From Solimonas sp041612095 (GTDB taxonomy: Bacteria; Pseudomonadota; Gammaproteobacteria; Nevskiales; Nevskiaceae), in assembly GCA_041612095.1 (NCBI GenBank), contig JBFJJW010000082.1, positions 1 to 13,662 of the forward strand: a stretch of 13,662 nucleotides of DNA. Direction: 5' to 3'. Positions 1 through 6,611 of the stretch are shown here, one piece after another. The notes beneath the pieces are model-generated. The model searched no databases, was not told the origin of the DNA, and saw only the letters and a list, made by a program, of their open reading frames with translations. Every line of letters begins with the position of its first letter. Position 1 is the first letter of the stretch. The position numbers and the translations under genes are program-made.

Positions 1-60
1 AACAGACTCAACAGCGCTCATCTGATAGCATCGTCCCTCATTTTTTATCCGGAAGCCGCC

Positions 61-543
61 ATGGAAATCGCCGACCAGCACGTCGTGCTGATGCATTACA
101 CCCTGACCAATGACAAGGGCGAGGTCCTCGACAGCTCTCGCGGAGCCGAACCACTCGCCTACATCCAGGGCGGCGGCAACATCATCCCGGGGCTTGAAAA
201 GGCGCTGGCTGGCAAGCGGGCGGGTGACAAGCTGCAGGTAAAGGTCGCGCCCAATGAAGGTTACGGCGAACACAACCCCAGCCTGATCCAGCAGGTGCCG
301 CGCCGCGCCTTCCAGGGCATCAATGACATCAAGCCCGGCATGAGCTTTCAGGCCCAGGGCTCGCAGGGACCGATGCGCGTCACCGTAACCGGCGTTGCCG
401 GCGACATGGTCACGGTGGACGGCAATCACCCGCTGGCCGGTGAGACGCTGAACTTCGACGTGGAAATCGCGGACGTGCGCGCAGCGTCCGCCGAAGAACT
501 CGAGCACGGTCACGTCCACGGCCCCGGCGGCCATCAGCACTAG
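61..543 (+). CDS. slyD: FKBP-type peptidyl-prolyl cis-trans isomerase, SlyD-like
   Basis: This encodes a 160-aa cytoplasmic prolyl isomerase and chaperone of the SlyD type, a family that helps fold proteins and, in Escherichia coli, delivers nickel to hydrogenase. The FKBP half opens with VLMHYTLTNDKGEVLDSS and carries PLAYIQGGGNIIPGLEKAL. The middle (about residues 70-125) is the insert-in-flap chaperone domain, with EGYGEHNPSLIQQVP at its start. The FKBP fold then resumes with GNHPLAGETLNFDVEI. The tail is short but His-rich (H149, H151, H153, H158, H160). E. coli SlyD (196 aa) has a much longer Cys/His metal-binding tail, so metal capacity here is probably smaller. The ATG at 61 is preceded by GGAAG at 51-55, a usable ribosome binding site. 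Only 60 bases lie upstream, so the promoter and any upstream partner cannot be judged. Family assignment is confident; the exact in vivo role is inferred. Confidence 0.95.
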   Translation: MEIADQHVVLMHYTLTNDKGEVLDSSRGAEPLAYIQGGGNIIPGLEKALAGKRAGDKLQVKVAPNEGYGEHNPSLIQQVPRRAFQGINDIKPGMSFQAQGSQGPMRVTVTGVAGDMVTVDGNHPLAGETLNFDVEIADVRAASAEELEHGHVHGPGGHQH

Positions 544-568
544 ATCGAACTCGCGTCGCCCGCTACAG

Positions 569-600
569 AACGCCCGGCCATTGCCGGGCGTTTCGTTTTC
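569..600 (+). terminator. Rho-independent terminator of slyD
   Basis: A 10-bp perfect stem (AACGCCCGGC at 569-578, GCCGGGCGTT at 583-592) with a 4-base loop is followed by a T-rich tract broken by C bases (TTTCGTTTTC). It lies 26 bases after the slyD stop and directly abuts the stop of the convergent minus-strand gene. On the minus strand the stem is preceded by an A-rich tract but followed by few T bases, so it may work there only weakly. Confidence 0.85.
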
Positions 601-1690
601 AGGGTTTGGCTGAGAATCGCTGATCCCAGGCGTCGCGTTGTTCGATCAGCCGTGTGTCCTGCCAGAGCACAAAGGGCCGTGTGCGCAGCGCAGCGCCCAC
701 TTCGCTGACCGCAAGATCAACGCTGCTCGCCACCCGCAGCGGGCCCTCGCTGTACTCGGAGCGACCGCTGCGCTCCCGCGGCAGCTGTGGAAACGCCTTG
801 CGCAACGCGCTCTGATACGCCTCCGCGTTCCCCGGCTCGAAATCGGCCTGATACAGCCGGTCATTGAAGAACAGCAGCTCCAGGGTGCCGTCGACACCGA
901 GGTGGCGATACGCCTTCACTCGCAACAGGTCCAGATCACGCGGCGGCACACCGGAGCGCACCTTGGCGTGATTGGATTCCTGAACCGGCGCGTAGTTTTC
1001 AGCGGTCAGGCCAGTGAACACACGGTCCACGCTGCTGTAGCTGTCGAAGCGGGCCATCAGCCTGACCGGATTCGGCTGTCGCTCGGTAAACGTCCGGTAG
1101 TCTCGCGACTCCTGGGCTTCCAGCGTCGCCAACTCGGCATCGGGCTCGATCTCTGCCGCAGCCGGGGGTGCCGCCACGACCTCCGCGTCCTCCGCGGCAG
1201 GGGGCGTCGGCGGCTCGGCTGCAAGCGGTGCGACATCGGGCGCAGCGGTCTCGGTCTTGGCTGGCTGCGCTTGCACAGGGGTCGGGGTCGGGGTCGGAGC
1301 CGCCACCGTAGCCGCCGGCGCTTGCGCCGGCTTGTCTGCTGCCGCGACGGCTGCGCTCGCAGCAGCCGGTGGCGGCTTGGCCGCGGCCGGCACCGGCGCC
1401 GGTGCCTCATCGGCAGCCGCCTCGACGCCAACGGCGGAATGTTCGCCGGCCTGGGGGTCGCCGCGATCGGCCGCCTCAGCGGTGGATGCCGCCACGACCG
1501 TTGCGGGTGGCTCAGGTCGCGCCGGGGGCTCGACCCAGGCCGAATCACCTGGAGAGAACAGCGGCTGCAGCCACGACAGCACGGCGATGACCATGACCGA
1601 GCCGGCGAGCCAGCGCAGCGGCCGCCACTGCTTCCACCAGTCGGGAGGCTCCAGCCAGTCGCGCTTCTTATTCAGGGGCGGCTTGTTCAT
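599..1690 (-). CDS. Unrecognised single-pass membrane protein with Ala/Pro-rich linker
   Basis: I do not recognise the family of this 363-aa protein. A short basic, Trp-rich N-terminus (DWLEPPDWWKQW) precedes one predicted membrane helix at about residues 28-45 (LAGSVMVIAVLSWLQPLF). A low-complexity Ala/Pro-rich stretch follows (about 54-185) and includes PTPTPTP at 132-138. A folded-looking C-terminal domain (about 188-363) contains LELLFFNDRLYQADF. This anchor-linker-domain layout resembles envelope-spanning proteins such as TonB, suggesting an inner-membrane anchor with a periplasmic domain; that is inference from shape only. The reading frame stays open upstream to 2086, overlapping metH, but I chose ATG 1690: the upstream extension looks like a shadow of metH, and MNKPPLNKK followed by a membrane helix is a natural start. 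The ribosome site is weak (TGGGG just upstream). It lies 161 bases downstream of metH on the same strand, so it may be co-transcribed or independent. Confidence 0.8.
   Translation of the reverse strand: MNKPPLNKKRDWLEPPDWWKQWRPLRWLAGSVMVIAVLSWLQPLFSPGDSAWVEPPARPEPPATVVAASTAEAADRGDPQAGEHSAVGVEAAADEAPAPVPAAAKPPPAAASAAVAAADKPAQAPAATVAAPTPTPTPVQAQPAKTETAAPDVAPLAAEPPTPPAAEDAEVVAAPPAAAEIEPDAELATLEAQESRDYRTFTERQPNPVRLMARFDSYSSVDRVFTGLTAENYAPVQESNHAKVRSGVPPRDLDLLRVKAYRHLGVDGTLELLFFNDRLYQADFEPGNAEAYQSALRKAFPQLPRERSGRSEYSEGPLRVASSVDLAVSEVGAALRTRPFVLWQDTRLIEQRDAWDQRFSAKP
1278..1297. repeat. GGGGTC hexamer tandem repeat (3 units)
   Basis: Three head-to-tail copies of GGGGTC plus a trailing GG sit inside the linker of the minus-strand membrane protein, where they encode alternating Thr-Pro. 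A 6-bp unit changes length in frame. Three runs of four G plus GG on the plus strand also make a possible quadruplex-forming sequence. Confidence 0.8.
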
Positions 1691-1773
1691 GGCCCCATTA
1701 TTCCCGGGACCCGGGCAAAGATACAAAATCCAGGCGCTGCCCATGCCAGCCGGGCCGGGCAAGCGGGCACATC

Positions 1774-1790
1774 GGTCGCCGGCGGCGACC
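1774..1790 (-). other. Stable hairpin between metH and the downstream gene
   Basis: GGTCGCC (1774-1780) and GGCGACC (1784-1790) form a 7-bp GC-rich stem with a 3-base loop, 62 bases beyond the metH stop on the minus strand. No T-tract follows it on either strand, so it is not a standard intrinsic terminator. It could protect the metH mRNA 3' end or cause a pause; its role is unknown. Confidence 0.4.
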
Positions 1791-1851
1791 CAACTTCGGT
1801 GCGGGGCCGCGCGTGCCGGCTGTTCAGCAGCAAGCCTGGCGCCGTTTCGCG

Positions 1852-4800
1852 TCAGTCCTCCGGCTCGTAGCCCAGATTGGGCGCCAGCCATTTCTCGGCC
1901 GTCGCCAGATCCCAGGACTTGCGGCGAGCGTAGTCCGCAACCTGCTCCTTGTTGATGCGGCCGACCACGAAATACTGCGACTGCGGATGCGCAAAGTACC
2001 AGCCGGAAACCGAGGCCCCCGGCCACATGGCCATGCTTTCCGTCAGCTGCATGCCGGTGTTGGCCTCGACATCGAGCAGCTGCCACAAGGTCTGCTTCTC
2101 GGTGTGTTCCGGGCAGGCCGCGTACCCCGGCGCTGGCCGGATGCCGAGGTATTTCTCGTCGATCAGCGCGGCATTGTCGAGACGCTCGTCGCTGGCATAG
2201 CCCCAGAACTCCTTGCGCACCCGCTGATGCATGCGCTCCGCGAAGGCCTCGGCCAGGCGGTCGGCCAGCGATTCCAGCAGTATCGCGCTGTAGTCGTCGT
2301 TGTCCTTCTTGAACGCCATGACCTTGTCGACGCAGCCCAGACCCGCGGTTACGGCAAACGCGCCGACATAATCCTGCAGTCCGCTGCCCTTGGGCGCCAC
2401 ATAGTCGGCCAGACAGCGATTGGGCACGCCGTCGCGGTGCTCGCCCTGCTGACGCAGGGCATGCAGCCGTGTCAGCACGGCGCCGCGCGACTCGTCCGAG
2501 TAGACCTCGATGTCGTCGTCATCAACCTGGGCCGCGGGAAACAGGCCGAACACGCCGGACGCCGTGATCCACTTCTCGGCGATCAGGCGATCCAGCATCG
2601 CATCGGCATCCTGCTTGAGCTTGCGTGCCGCTTCGCCACTGACCGGATTGTTCAGCAGATCCGGATAGCGTCCTTTCAGCTCCCAGGCGATGAAGAACGG
2701 CTGCCAGTCGATGTACTCGCGCAGTTCGGAGAGCGGATAGTCCTTGAACACGCGCACGTGCTGAACCGCGGGTCCGTGGTGGGCGTGATCGCAGGCCGGC
2801 CCCTCGCAGACCTCGTGGTCCTGCTGCAACAGCATGCGCGGCTTCATCGGACGGAAGGCGGACCAGTCGATCGGTGTCTTATTCGCGCGAGCCGCAGCCA
2901 GGGGCAAATACTTCTCCTGGCGATTCTTGCTGGCGTGGCGTTCGCGGATGCCGTCGTATTCCTTCTTGATCTCGGCAAGCAGTGCGGGCTTCTGCTCCGG
3001 CGACAGTAGCGCCGCCGCAGTCGGCACCGAGCGCGAAGCATCCTTCACCCAGACCACGCCGTGCGTGTAGGCAGGATCGATCTTGACCGCCGTATGCGCG
3101 CGCGAGGTGGTGGCGCCGCCAATCATCAATGGCAGCTCGAAACCCTGGCGCTGCATCTCCCTGGCCATGTGGACCATCTCGTCCAACGATGGCGTGATCA
3201 GCCCCGACAGGCCGATGATGTCGGCCTTCTCGGCCTTGGCCACGTCCAGGATCTTCTGCGCGGGGACCATGACGCCGAGATCGACGACATCGTAGTTGTT
3301 GCACTGAAGCACGACGCCGACAATGTTCTTGCCAATGTCATGCACGTCGCCCTTGACCGTGGCCATCACGATCTTGCCCTTGGCCTTTTCCACATCGCCC
3401 GGCTTCTTTTCGGCCTCGATGAACGGAATCAGGTAGGCCACCGCCTTCTTCATCACTCGCGCCGATTTCACGACCTGCGGCAGAAACATCTTGCCGGCGC
3501 CGAACAGGTCGCCCACGACGTTCATGCCGTCCATCAGCGGCCCTTCGATCACTTCGATCGGGCGCTTGCCATCGGCAGCCAGCTCTGCGCGCAGCTCTTC
3601 GGTATCGGCCTCGACGTTGGCATCCAGGCCCTTGACCAGCGCGTGCTTGATGCGCTCGCGTACCGGCAGGCTGCGCCAGGCCTCGTCAGCGACCTCGGGT
3701 TTGCTGCCATCGCCCTTGAACCTGGCGGCGATCTCCAGCAGACGCTCGGTGCCGTCCTCGCGCCGATTCAGCACGACGTCTTCGATCCGCTCGCGCAGCT
3801 CGGGGTCCAGCTCGTCGTAAACCACCAGAGCGCCCGCGTTGACGATGCCCATGTCCATGCCCGCCTTGATGGCGTGGTACAGGAATACCGAGTGAATCGC
3901 CTCGCGCACCGGATTGTTGCCGCGGAAGCTGAACGAGACGTTGGAGACGCCGCCCGAGATCTTCGCGCCGGGCAGGTTCTGCTTGATCCAGCGCGCGGCT
4001 TCGATGAAGTCGACACCGTAGTTGTTGTGCTCGGCAATGCCGGTTGCGATTGCAAACACGTTGGGGTCGAAGATGATGTCTTCGGGCGGGAAGCCAACTT
4101 GCTCAACCAATATCTTGTACGCACGCGCGCAGATCTGCTTGCGGCGTTCGAGATTGTCGGCCTGGCCCTGCTCGTCGAAGGCCATGACCACGACCGCGGC
4201 ACCGTACTTGCGGCACAGGCGCGCTTCCTTGATGAACTTCTCCTCGCCCTCCTTCATCGAGATCGAGTTGACGATGGGCTTGCCCTGCACGCACTTGAGG
4301 CCGGCCTCGATAACCTCCCATTTGGAGGAATCGATCATCACCGGCACCCGCGAGATGTCGGGCTCAGATGCAATCAGCTTCAGGAACCGATCCATGGCGG
4401 CCACGCCATCGATCATGCCCTCGTCCATGTTGACGTCGATGATTTGTGCGCCGGCCTCGACCTGCTGCCGCGCCACCACCAGCGCAGTCGTGTAGTCACC
4501 GGCCTTGATCAGATCGCGGAACCTGGCGGAGCCGGTGATGTTGGTGCGCTCGCCCACATTCACGAAGTTGAGATTGGCGGTGAGGTTCAAAGGCTCCAGG
4601 CCCGCCAGCCGGCATACCGCCTCCGGGGTGGCGGGCGGGCGCGGCGCCAGACCCGACACGGCGGCGGCAATTGCTGCGATGTGCGGCGGCGTGGTCCCGC
4701 AGCAGCCGCCGACGATATTGACCAGACCGGCCTCGGCGAACTCGCGCAGGATGGCGCCGGTGTCTTCGGGTTGCTCGTCGTACTCGCCGAACGCATTCGG

Positions 4801-5637
4801 CAGGCCGGCATTCGGATAGCAGGAGACATAGCAGTCCGCGATCCGCGACAGCTCGGCAATGTACGGGCGCATGTCCTTGCCGCCCAACGCGCAGTTGAGG
4901 CCGATGGCCAGCGGTCGCGCGTGGCGCACGGAATTCCAGAACGCTTCCGTCACCTGGCCCGACAGGGTGCGGCCGGAGGCGTCGGTGATCGTACCGGAGA
5001 TGATGACCGGCAGGCGCCGGTCGGCGGTCTCGAAGTAGGTCTCGCAGGCAAAGATCGCGGCCTTGGCGTTGAGCGTGTCGAATATGGTCTCGATCAACAG
5101 CAGATCAGCCCCGCCATCCACCAGGCCGCGGATCTGTTCCACATAGGCGTTGACCAGCTCGTCGTAGCTGACGTTGCGCGCGCCCGGATCGTTGACGTCG
5201 GGGCTGATGCTGCAGGTGCGGCTGGTCGGGCCCAGGGCGCCGGCGACGAACCGCGGGCGATCCGGCGTCTTCTGCGTCCAGGCATCGGCGGCCTGTCGCG
5301 CCAGCTTCGCCGCCTCCAGATTCAGCTCATTGGCCAGCGACTCCATGCCGTAATCGCGCAGGGAATTGACCTGCGCGTTGAAGGTATTGGTCTCGATCAG
5401 GTCGGCGCCGGCCTCCAGATACTTGCCATGAACCTCGCGGATGATGTCCGGTTGCGTCAGCACCAGCAGGTCGTTGTTGCCCTTGAGGTCCTGACCCCAG
5501 TCGGCGAAGCGCGCGCCCCGGTAGTCGGCTTCTTCCAGCCGGTAACGCTGAATCATCGTGCCCATGGCACCGTCAATGACCAGAATGCGCTGACGCAGCA
5601 GCGCCTCAAGTTGGGCGTAGGCGGGATGAGCTTGCAT
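1852..5637 (-). CDS. metH: Cobalamin-dependent methionine synthase
   Basis: This 1261-aa cytoplasmic enzyme transfers a methyl group from 5-methyltetrahydrofolate through methylcobalamin to homocysteine, giving methionine. All four modules are present and align end to end with the E. coli protein (1227 aa). The homocysteine domain starts at ILVIDGAMGTM and has zinc ligands C249 and C312/C313 (GGCCGTTPPH). The folate domain (about 355-650) contains NVGERTNITGS. The B12 cap and Rossmann domains carry the base-off motif D764-V-H766-D-I-G769, and the C-terminal SAM-binding reactivation domain carries RPAPGYAACPEHTEK. A Cys/His-rich insertion (about 940-960) absent from E. coli lies before the reactivation domain. 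I chose ATG 5637 over in-frame ATGs at 5706 and 5715, because a promoter-like element and a dyad operator lie between them and because MQAHPAYAQLEALLRQ aligns with the E. coli N-terminus. No clear Shine-Dalgarno is seen at any of these starts. I see no cobalamin riboswitch upstream. Confidence 0.96.
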   Translation of the reverse strand: MQAHPAYAQLEALLRQRILVIDGAMGTMIQRYRLEEADYRGARFADWGQDLKGNNDLLVLTQPDIIREVHGKYLEAGADLIETNTFNAQVNSLRDYGMESLANELNLEAAKLARQAADAWTQKTPDRPRFVAGALGPTSRTCSISPDVNDPGARNVSYDELVNAYVEQIRGLVDGGADLLLIETIFDTLNAKAAIFACETYFETADRRLPVIISGTITDASGRTLSGQVTEAFWNSVRHARPLAIGLNCALGGKDMRPYIAELSRIADCYVSCYPNAGLPNAFGEYDEQPEDTGAILREFAEAGLVNIVGGCCGTTPPHIAAIAAAVSGLAPRPPATPEAVCRLAGLEPLNLTANLNFVNVGERTNITGSARFRDLIKAGDYTTALVVARQQVEAGAQIIDVNMDEGMIDGVAAMDRFLKLIASEPDISRVPVMIDSSKWEVIEAGLKCVQGKPIVNSISMKEGEEKFIKEARLCRKYGAAVVVMAFDEQGQADNLERRKQICARAYKILVEQVGFPPEDIIFDPNVFAIATGIAEHNNYGVDFIEAARWIKQNLPGAKISGGVSNVSFSFRGNNPVREAIHSVFLYHAIKAGMDMGIVNAGALVVYDELDPELRERIEDVVLNRREDGTERLLEIAARFKGDGSKPEVADEAWRSLPVRERIKHALVKGLDANVEADTEELRAELAADGKRPIEVIEGPLMDGMNVVGDLFGAGKMFLPQVVKSARVMKKAVAYLIPFIEAEKKPGDVEKAKGKIVMATVKGDVHDIGKNIVGVVLQCNNYDVVDLGVMVPAQKILDVAKAEKADIIGLSGLITPSLDEMVHMAREMQRQGFELPLMIGGATTSRAHTAVKIDPAYTHGVVWVKDASRSVPTAAALLSPEQKPALLAEIKKEYDGIRERHASKNRQEKYLPLAAARANKTPIDWSAFRPMKPRMLLQQDHEVCEGPACDHAHHGPAVQHVRVFKDYPLSELREYIDWQPFFIAWELKGRYPDLLNNPVSGEAARKLKQDADAMLDRLIAEKWITASGVFGLFPAAQVDDDDIEVYSDESRGAVLTRLHALRQQGEHRDGVPNRCLADYVAPKGSGLQDYVGAFAVTAGLGCVDKVMAFKKDNDDYSAILLESLADRLAEAFAERMHQRVRKEFWGYASDERLDNAALIDEKYLGIRPAPGYAACPEHTEKQTLWQLLDVEANTGMQLTESMAMWPGASVSGWYFAHPQSQYFVVGRINKEQVADYARRKSWDLATAEKWLAPNLGYEPED

Positions 5638-5669
5638 GGCCGGTTGCACGTGCGAAAGTATGAGCGTGG

Positions 5670-5675
5670 AGTATA
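5670..5675 (-). promoter_or_regulatory. Candidate -10 element for metH
   Basis: TATACT on the minus strand matches the sigma-70 -10 consensus in five of six bases. It would start transcription near 5663, about 26 bases before the ATG at 5637. No good -35 hexamer sits 16-18 bases upstream; that spot is inside the dyad operator. The promoter may therefore be weak, activator-assisted, or controlled by the overlapping operator. Confidence 0.4.
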
Positions 5676-5700
5676 TCTCTTTATGCGGATAAGCGGATAT
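5673..5700 (-). promoter_or_regulatory. Nested dyad-symmetric operator upstream of metH
   Basis: Reading the minus strand from 5700 to 5673, the order is ATATC, 3 bases, TTAT, 4 bases, ATAA, 3 bases, GATAT. Both pairs of arms are perfect inverted repeats around the same centre with equal spacing, giving 18 symmetric bases in a 28-bp site. It overlaps the candidate -10 of metH, so a bound dimer would block RNA polymerase. The symmetry is directly visible. Binding by a methionine-cycle regulator is inference; SahR, an ArsR-family S-adenosylhomocysteine sensor that controls metH and sahH genes in proteobacteria, is one candidate. I cannot confirm its motif from memory. Confidence 0.6.
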
Positions 5701-5788
5701 TGACATTGGGGCCACGCCGCTCGCCGCTCGTCCGCCGTTTGCCCCCTCGCATCCCCTCGTCGTCCCCGCTGCCGGATTTCAGGTTTAA

Positions 5789-5930
5789 GGTTCATCCACT
5801 GCTTCCGCATGGCGCAGTTCCGAGGCGAAAGCCCGGCACTAGGCCCCGGACTGGCAACCTGCTCCCCCAACCCGGATCCCCCAACTATTCCGGGTTCTTG
5901 ATGGCCAGACCCCCGTCTGGCCATTTTTTT
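5789..5930 (+). ncRNA. Candidate small RNA with C-rich loops
   Basis: In the divergent metH/rubredoxin gap there is no protein gene that needs a plus-strand terminator, yet a perfect one ends at 5930. The sequence before it is structured. A hairpin (CAG 5815-5817 with CTG 5851-5853, and TCCG 5819-5822 with CGGA 5847-5850) encloses a small GGC-GAAA-GCC tetraloop hairpin at 5824-5833. A single-stranded TCCCCCAAC lies at 5863-5871. A second hairpin (AACCCGGA 5869-5876, TCCGGGTT 5889-5896) presents a second exact TCCCCCAAC within its loop and 3' side of the loop (5877-5885). The terminator loop is CCCC. Repeated C-rich loops are typical of trans-acting sRNAs that pair with G-rich ribosome binding sites, for example Xanthomonas sX13 and the alphaproteobacterial cuckoo RNAs. 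The 5' end is uncertain: TTTAAG at 5784-5789 is the best -10-like hexamer and has no convincing -35. A riboswitch or leader is less likely because the terminator closes the transcript 109 bases before the next ATG. Confidence 0.5.
5901..5930 (+). terminator. Strong Rho-independent terminator in divergent intergenic region
   Basis: ATGGCCAGAC (5901-5910) pairs perfectly with GTCTGGCCAT (5915-5924) around a CCCC loop, followed by seven T bases in a row (5924-5930). The T-tract is on the plus strand only, so it ends a transcript running right, away from metH. It is the main evidence for the small RNA gene upstream of it. Confidence 0.9.
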
Positions 5931-5964
5931 GCCTGAAATTCGCCAAGGCCGCGCGAACCGGCCA

Positions 5965-5993
5965 TCAACAAGCCGGCCACCATCGGCTAATAT
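5965..5993 (+). promoter_or_regulatory. Candidate sigma-70 promoter for rubredoxin-ppnP
   Basis: TCAACA (5965-5970, four of six to TTGACA) and TAATAT (5988-5993, four of six to TATAAT) are separated by exactly 17 bases, predicting a start near 6000 and a leader of about 39 bases. A short inverted repeat (CCGGC/GCCGG, about 5958-5976) surrounds the -35 and could be an operator or chance in GC-rich DNA. Confidence 0.45.
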
Positions 5994-6038
5994 GCGCCGC
6001 CTTTTTTATTCAACCTGTTGGATTCCACAGAGATTTTT

Positions 6039-6212
6039 ATGTCGTTCAAGAAGTGGCGCTGTCTGATTTGCGACTATGTCTATGACGAAGAAGCCGGCGC
6101 TCCCAGCGACGGCATTGAGCCCGGCACCCGCTGGGCCGATGTCCCCGAGTCCTGGACCTGCCCGGACTGCGGCGCGTCCAAGGCCGACTTCCAGATGGTC
6201 GAAATCGACTGA
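6039..6212 (+). CDS. Rubredoxin
   Basis: This encodes a 57-aa one-iron electron carrier. It has the two rubredoxin knuckles C8-L-I-C11 and C41-P-D-C44-G, which bind a single Fe through four Cys, plus the aromatic core residues W6, Y13, W32 and W39. Length matches the usual 52-57 aa. In aerobic proteobacteria rubredoxins pass electrons between a reductase and alkane hydroxylases or oxidative-stress enzymes; the partner cannot be told from this window. The frame is open back to a TTG at 6018, but the ATG at 6039 matches family N-termini and has an AGAG-type weak ribosome site shortly before it. Only 9 bases separate its stop from ppnP, so the two are probably one operon. Confidence 0.95.
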   Translation: MSFKKWRCLICDYVYDEEAGAPSDGIEPGTRWADVPESWTCPDCGASKADFQMVEID

Positions 6213-6221
6213 ACCCACGCC

Positions 6222-6533
6222 ATGAGCCAGTTCGATCAGGTTTCCGTGCTGAAAAAGGCCAACGTCTACTTCGACGGGCGCTGCATCAGCCACACGGTGT
6301 TGTTGGCCGATGGCAGCCGCAAGAGTATCGGTGTGATTCTGCCCTCCACGCTGCACTTCACCACCGGCGCGGCCGAAGTCATGGAACTGCTGGAAGGCCG
6401 GTGCCGCGTGACTCTGGCCGGTGAGCGCGTTGCCCGGGAGTACGCGGCGGGGCAGTCGTTCTCGGTGGCAGCCAACTCGGCCTTTGATATCGAGACGCTG
6501 GAGACGCTGCACTACGTCTGCCACTTCGGCTGA
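6222..6533 (+). CDS. ppnP: Pyrimidine/purine nucleoside phosphorylase PpnP (DUF1255)
   Basis: The 103-aa product belongs to the small cupin-fold family typified by E. coli YaiE/PpnP, which splits purine and pyrimidine nucleosides with phosphate into base and (deoxy)ribose-1-phosphate for salvage. Family features are visible: KANVYFDGRCISHTVL at the start, SIGVILPSTLHFTTGAAEVMELLEGRCRV in the middle, and AAGQSFSVAANSAFDIE followed by HYVCHFG at the end. Length is slightly above the usual 94-95 aa because of a longer N-terminus. No clear Shine-Dalgarno precedes the ATG, and the gene starts 9 bases after the rubredoxin stop, so translation is probably coupled. The pairing with rubredoxin has no obvious metabolic logic. 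Confidence 0.93.
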   Translation: MSQFDQVSVLKKANVYFDGRCISHTVLLADGSRKSIGVILPSTLHFTTGAAEVMELLEGRCRVTLAGERVAREYAAGQSFSVAANSAFDIETLETLHYVCHFG

Positions 6534-6545
6534 ACAAGCGCCGGC

Positions 6546-6581
6546 ATAGGCTCGGGTTTTGAGCCTGAGCCTGCCTATAAC
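6546..6581 (+). promoter_or_regulatory. Alternative hairpins and a -10-like element before the unknown gene
   Basis: AGGCTC (6548-6553) can pair with either of two tandem copies of GAGCCT (6561-6566, 6567-6572), while ATAGGC (6546-6551) can pair with GCCTAT (6573-6578); the pairings compete. TATAAC (6576-6581) is a plausible -10 for the gene starting at 6612, but I see no matching -35. No T-tract follows, so this is not a standard terminator for ppnP. The role is uncertain. Confidence 0.3.
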
Positions 6582-6611
6582 GATGCAATCCCCGAAAAGT
6601 GGAGCGCATCG

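Noticed and set aside
1691..2086. N-terminal extension of the membrane protein into the metH 3' end
   Set aside because: The extra 132 residues overlap metH in another frame and look like shadow translation; ATG 1690 gives a sensible basic N-terminus before the membrane helix.
3061..5703. An 880-codon open frame on the plus strand opposite metH, with other long antisense frames opposite metH and the 599-1690 gene
   Set aside because: Such frames arise from strong codon bias in GC-rich genes. The predicted protein is Arg/His/Asp-rich with no family resemblance, while the minus strand encodes an unmistakable MetH.
5700..5728. Perfect -35 TTGACA on the plus strand at 5700-5705 as the promoter of the small RNA
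   Set aside because: At 16-19 bases downstream there is only GC-rich sequence with no -10-like hexamer, and it is too far from the structured RNA.
5840..5915. G-quadruplex on the minus strand upstream of metH
   Set aside because: The G-runs are the complement of the C-rich RNA motifs, spacing is uneven with one long loop, and the site is upstream of the metH promoter; the RNA explanation is more economical.
5638..5930. Cobalamin, SAM or SAH riboswitch controlling metH, or a known RNA such as 6S, SRP, RNase P RNA or tmRNA
   Set aside because: I could not find the conserved cores of these RNAs on either strand; the CTGGCAACC at 5851-5859 recalls a SAM-riboswitch fragment, but the other core elements are missing and the element points away from metH.
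5700..5936. A 78-codon plus-strand open frame over the candidate small RNA
   Set aside because: Pro/Arg/Ser-rich composition, no ribosome binding site, and it runs through the terminator stem.
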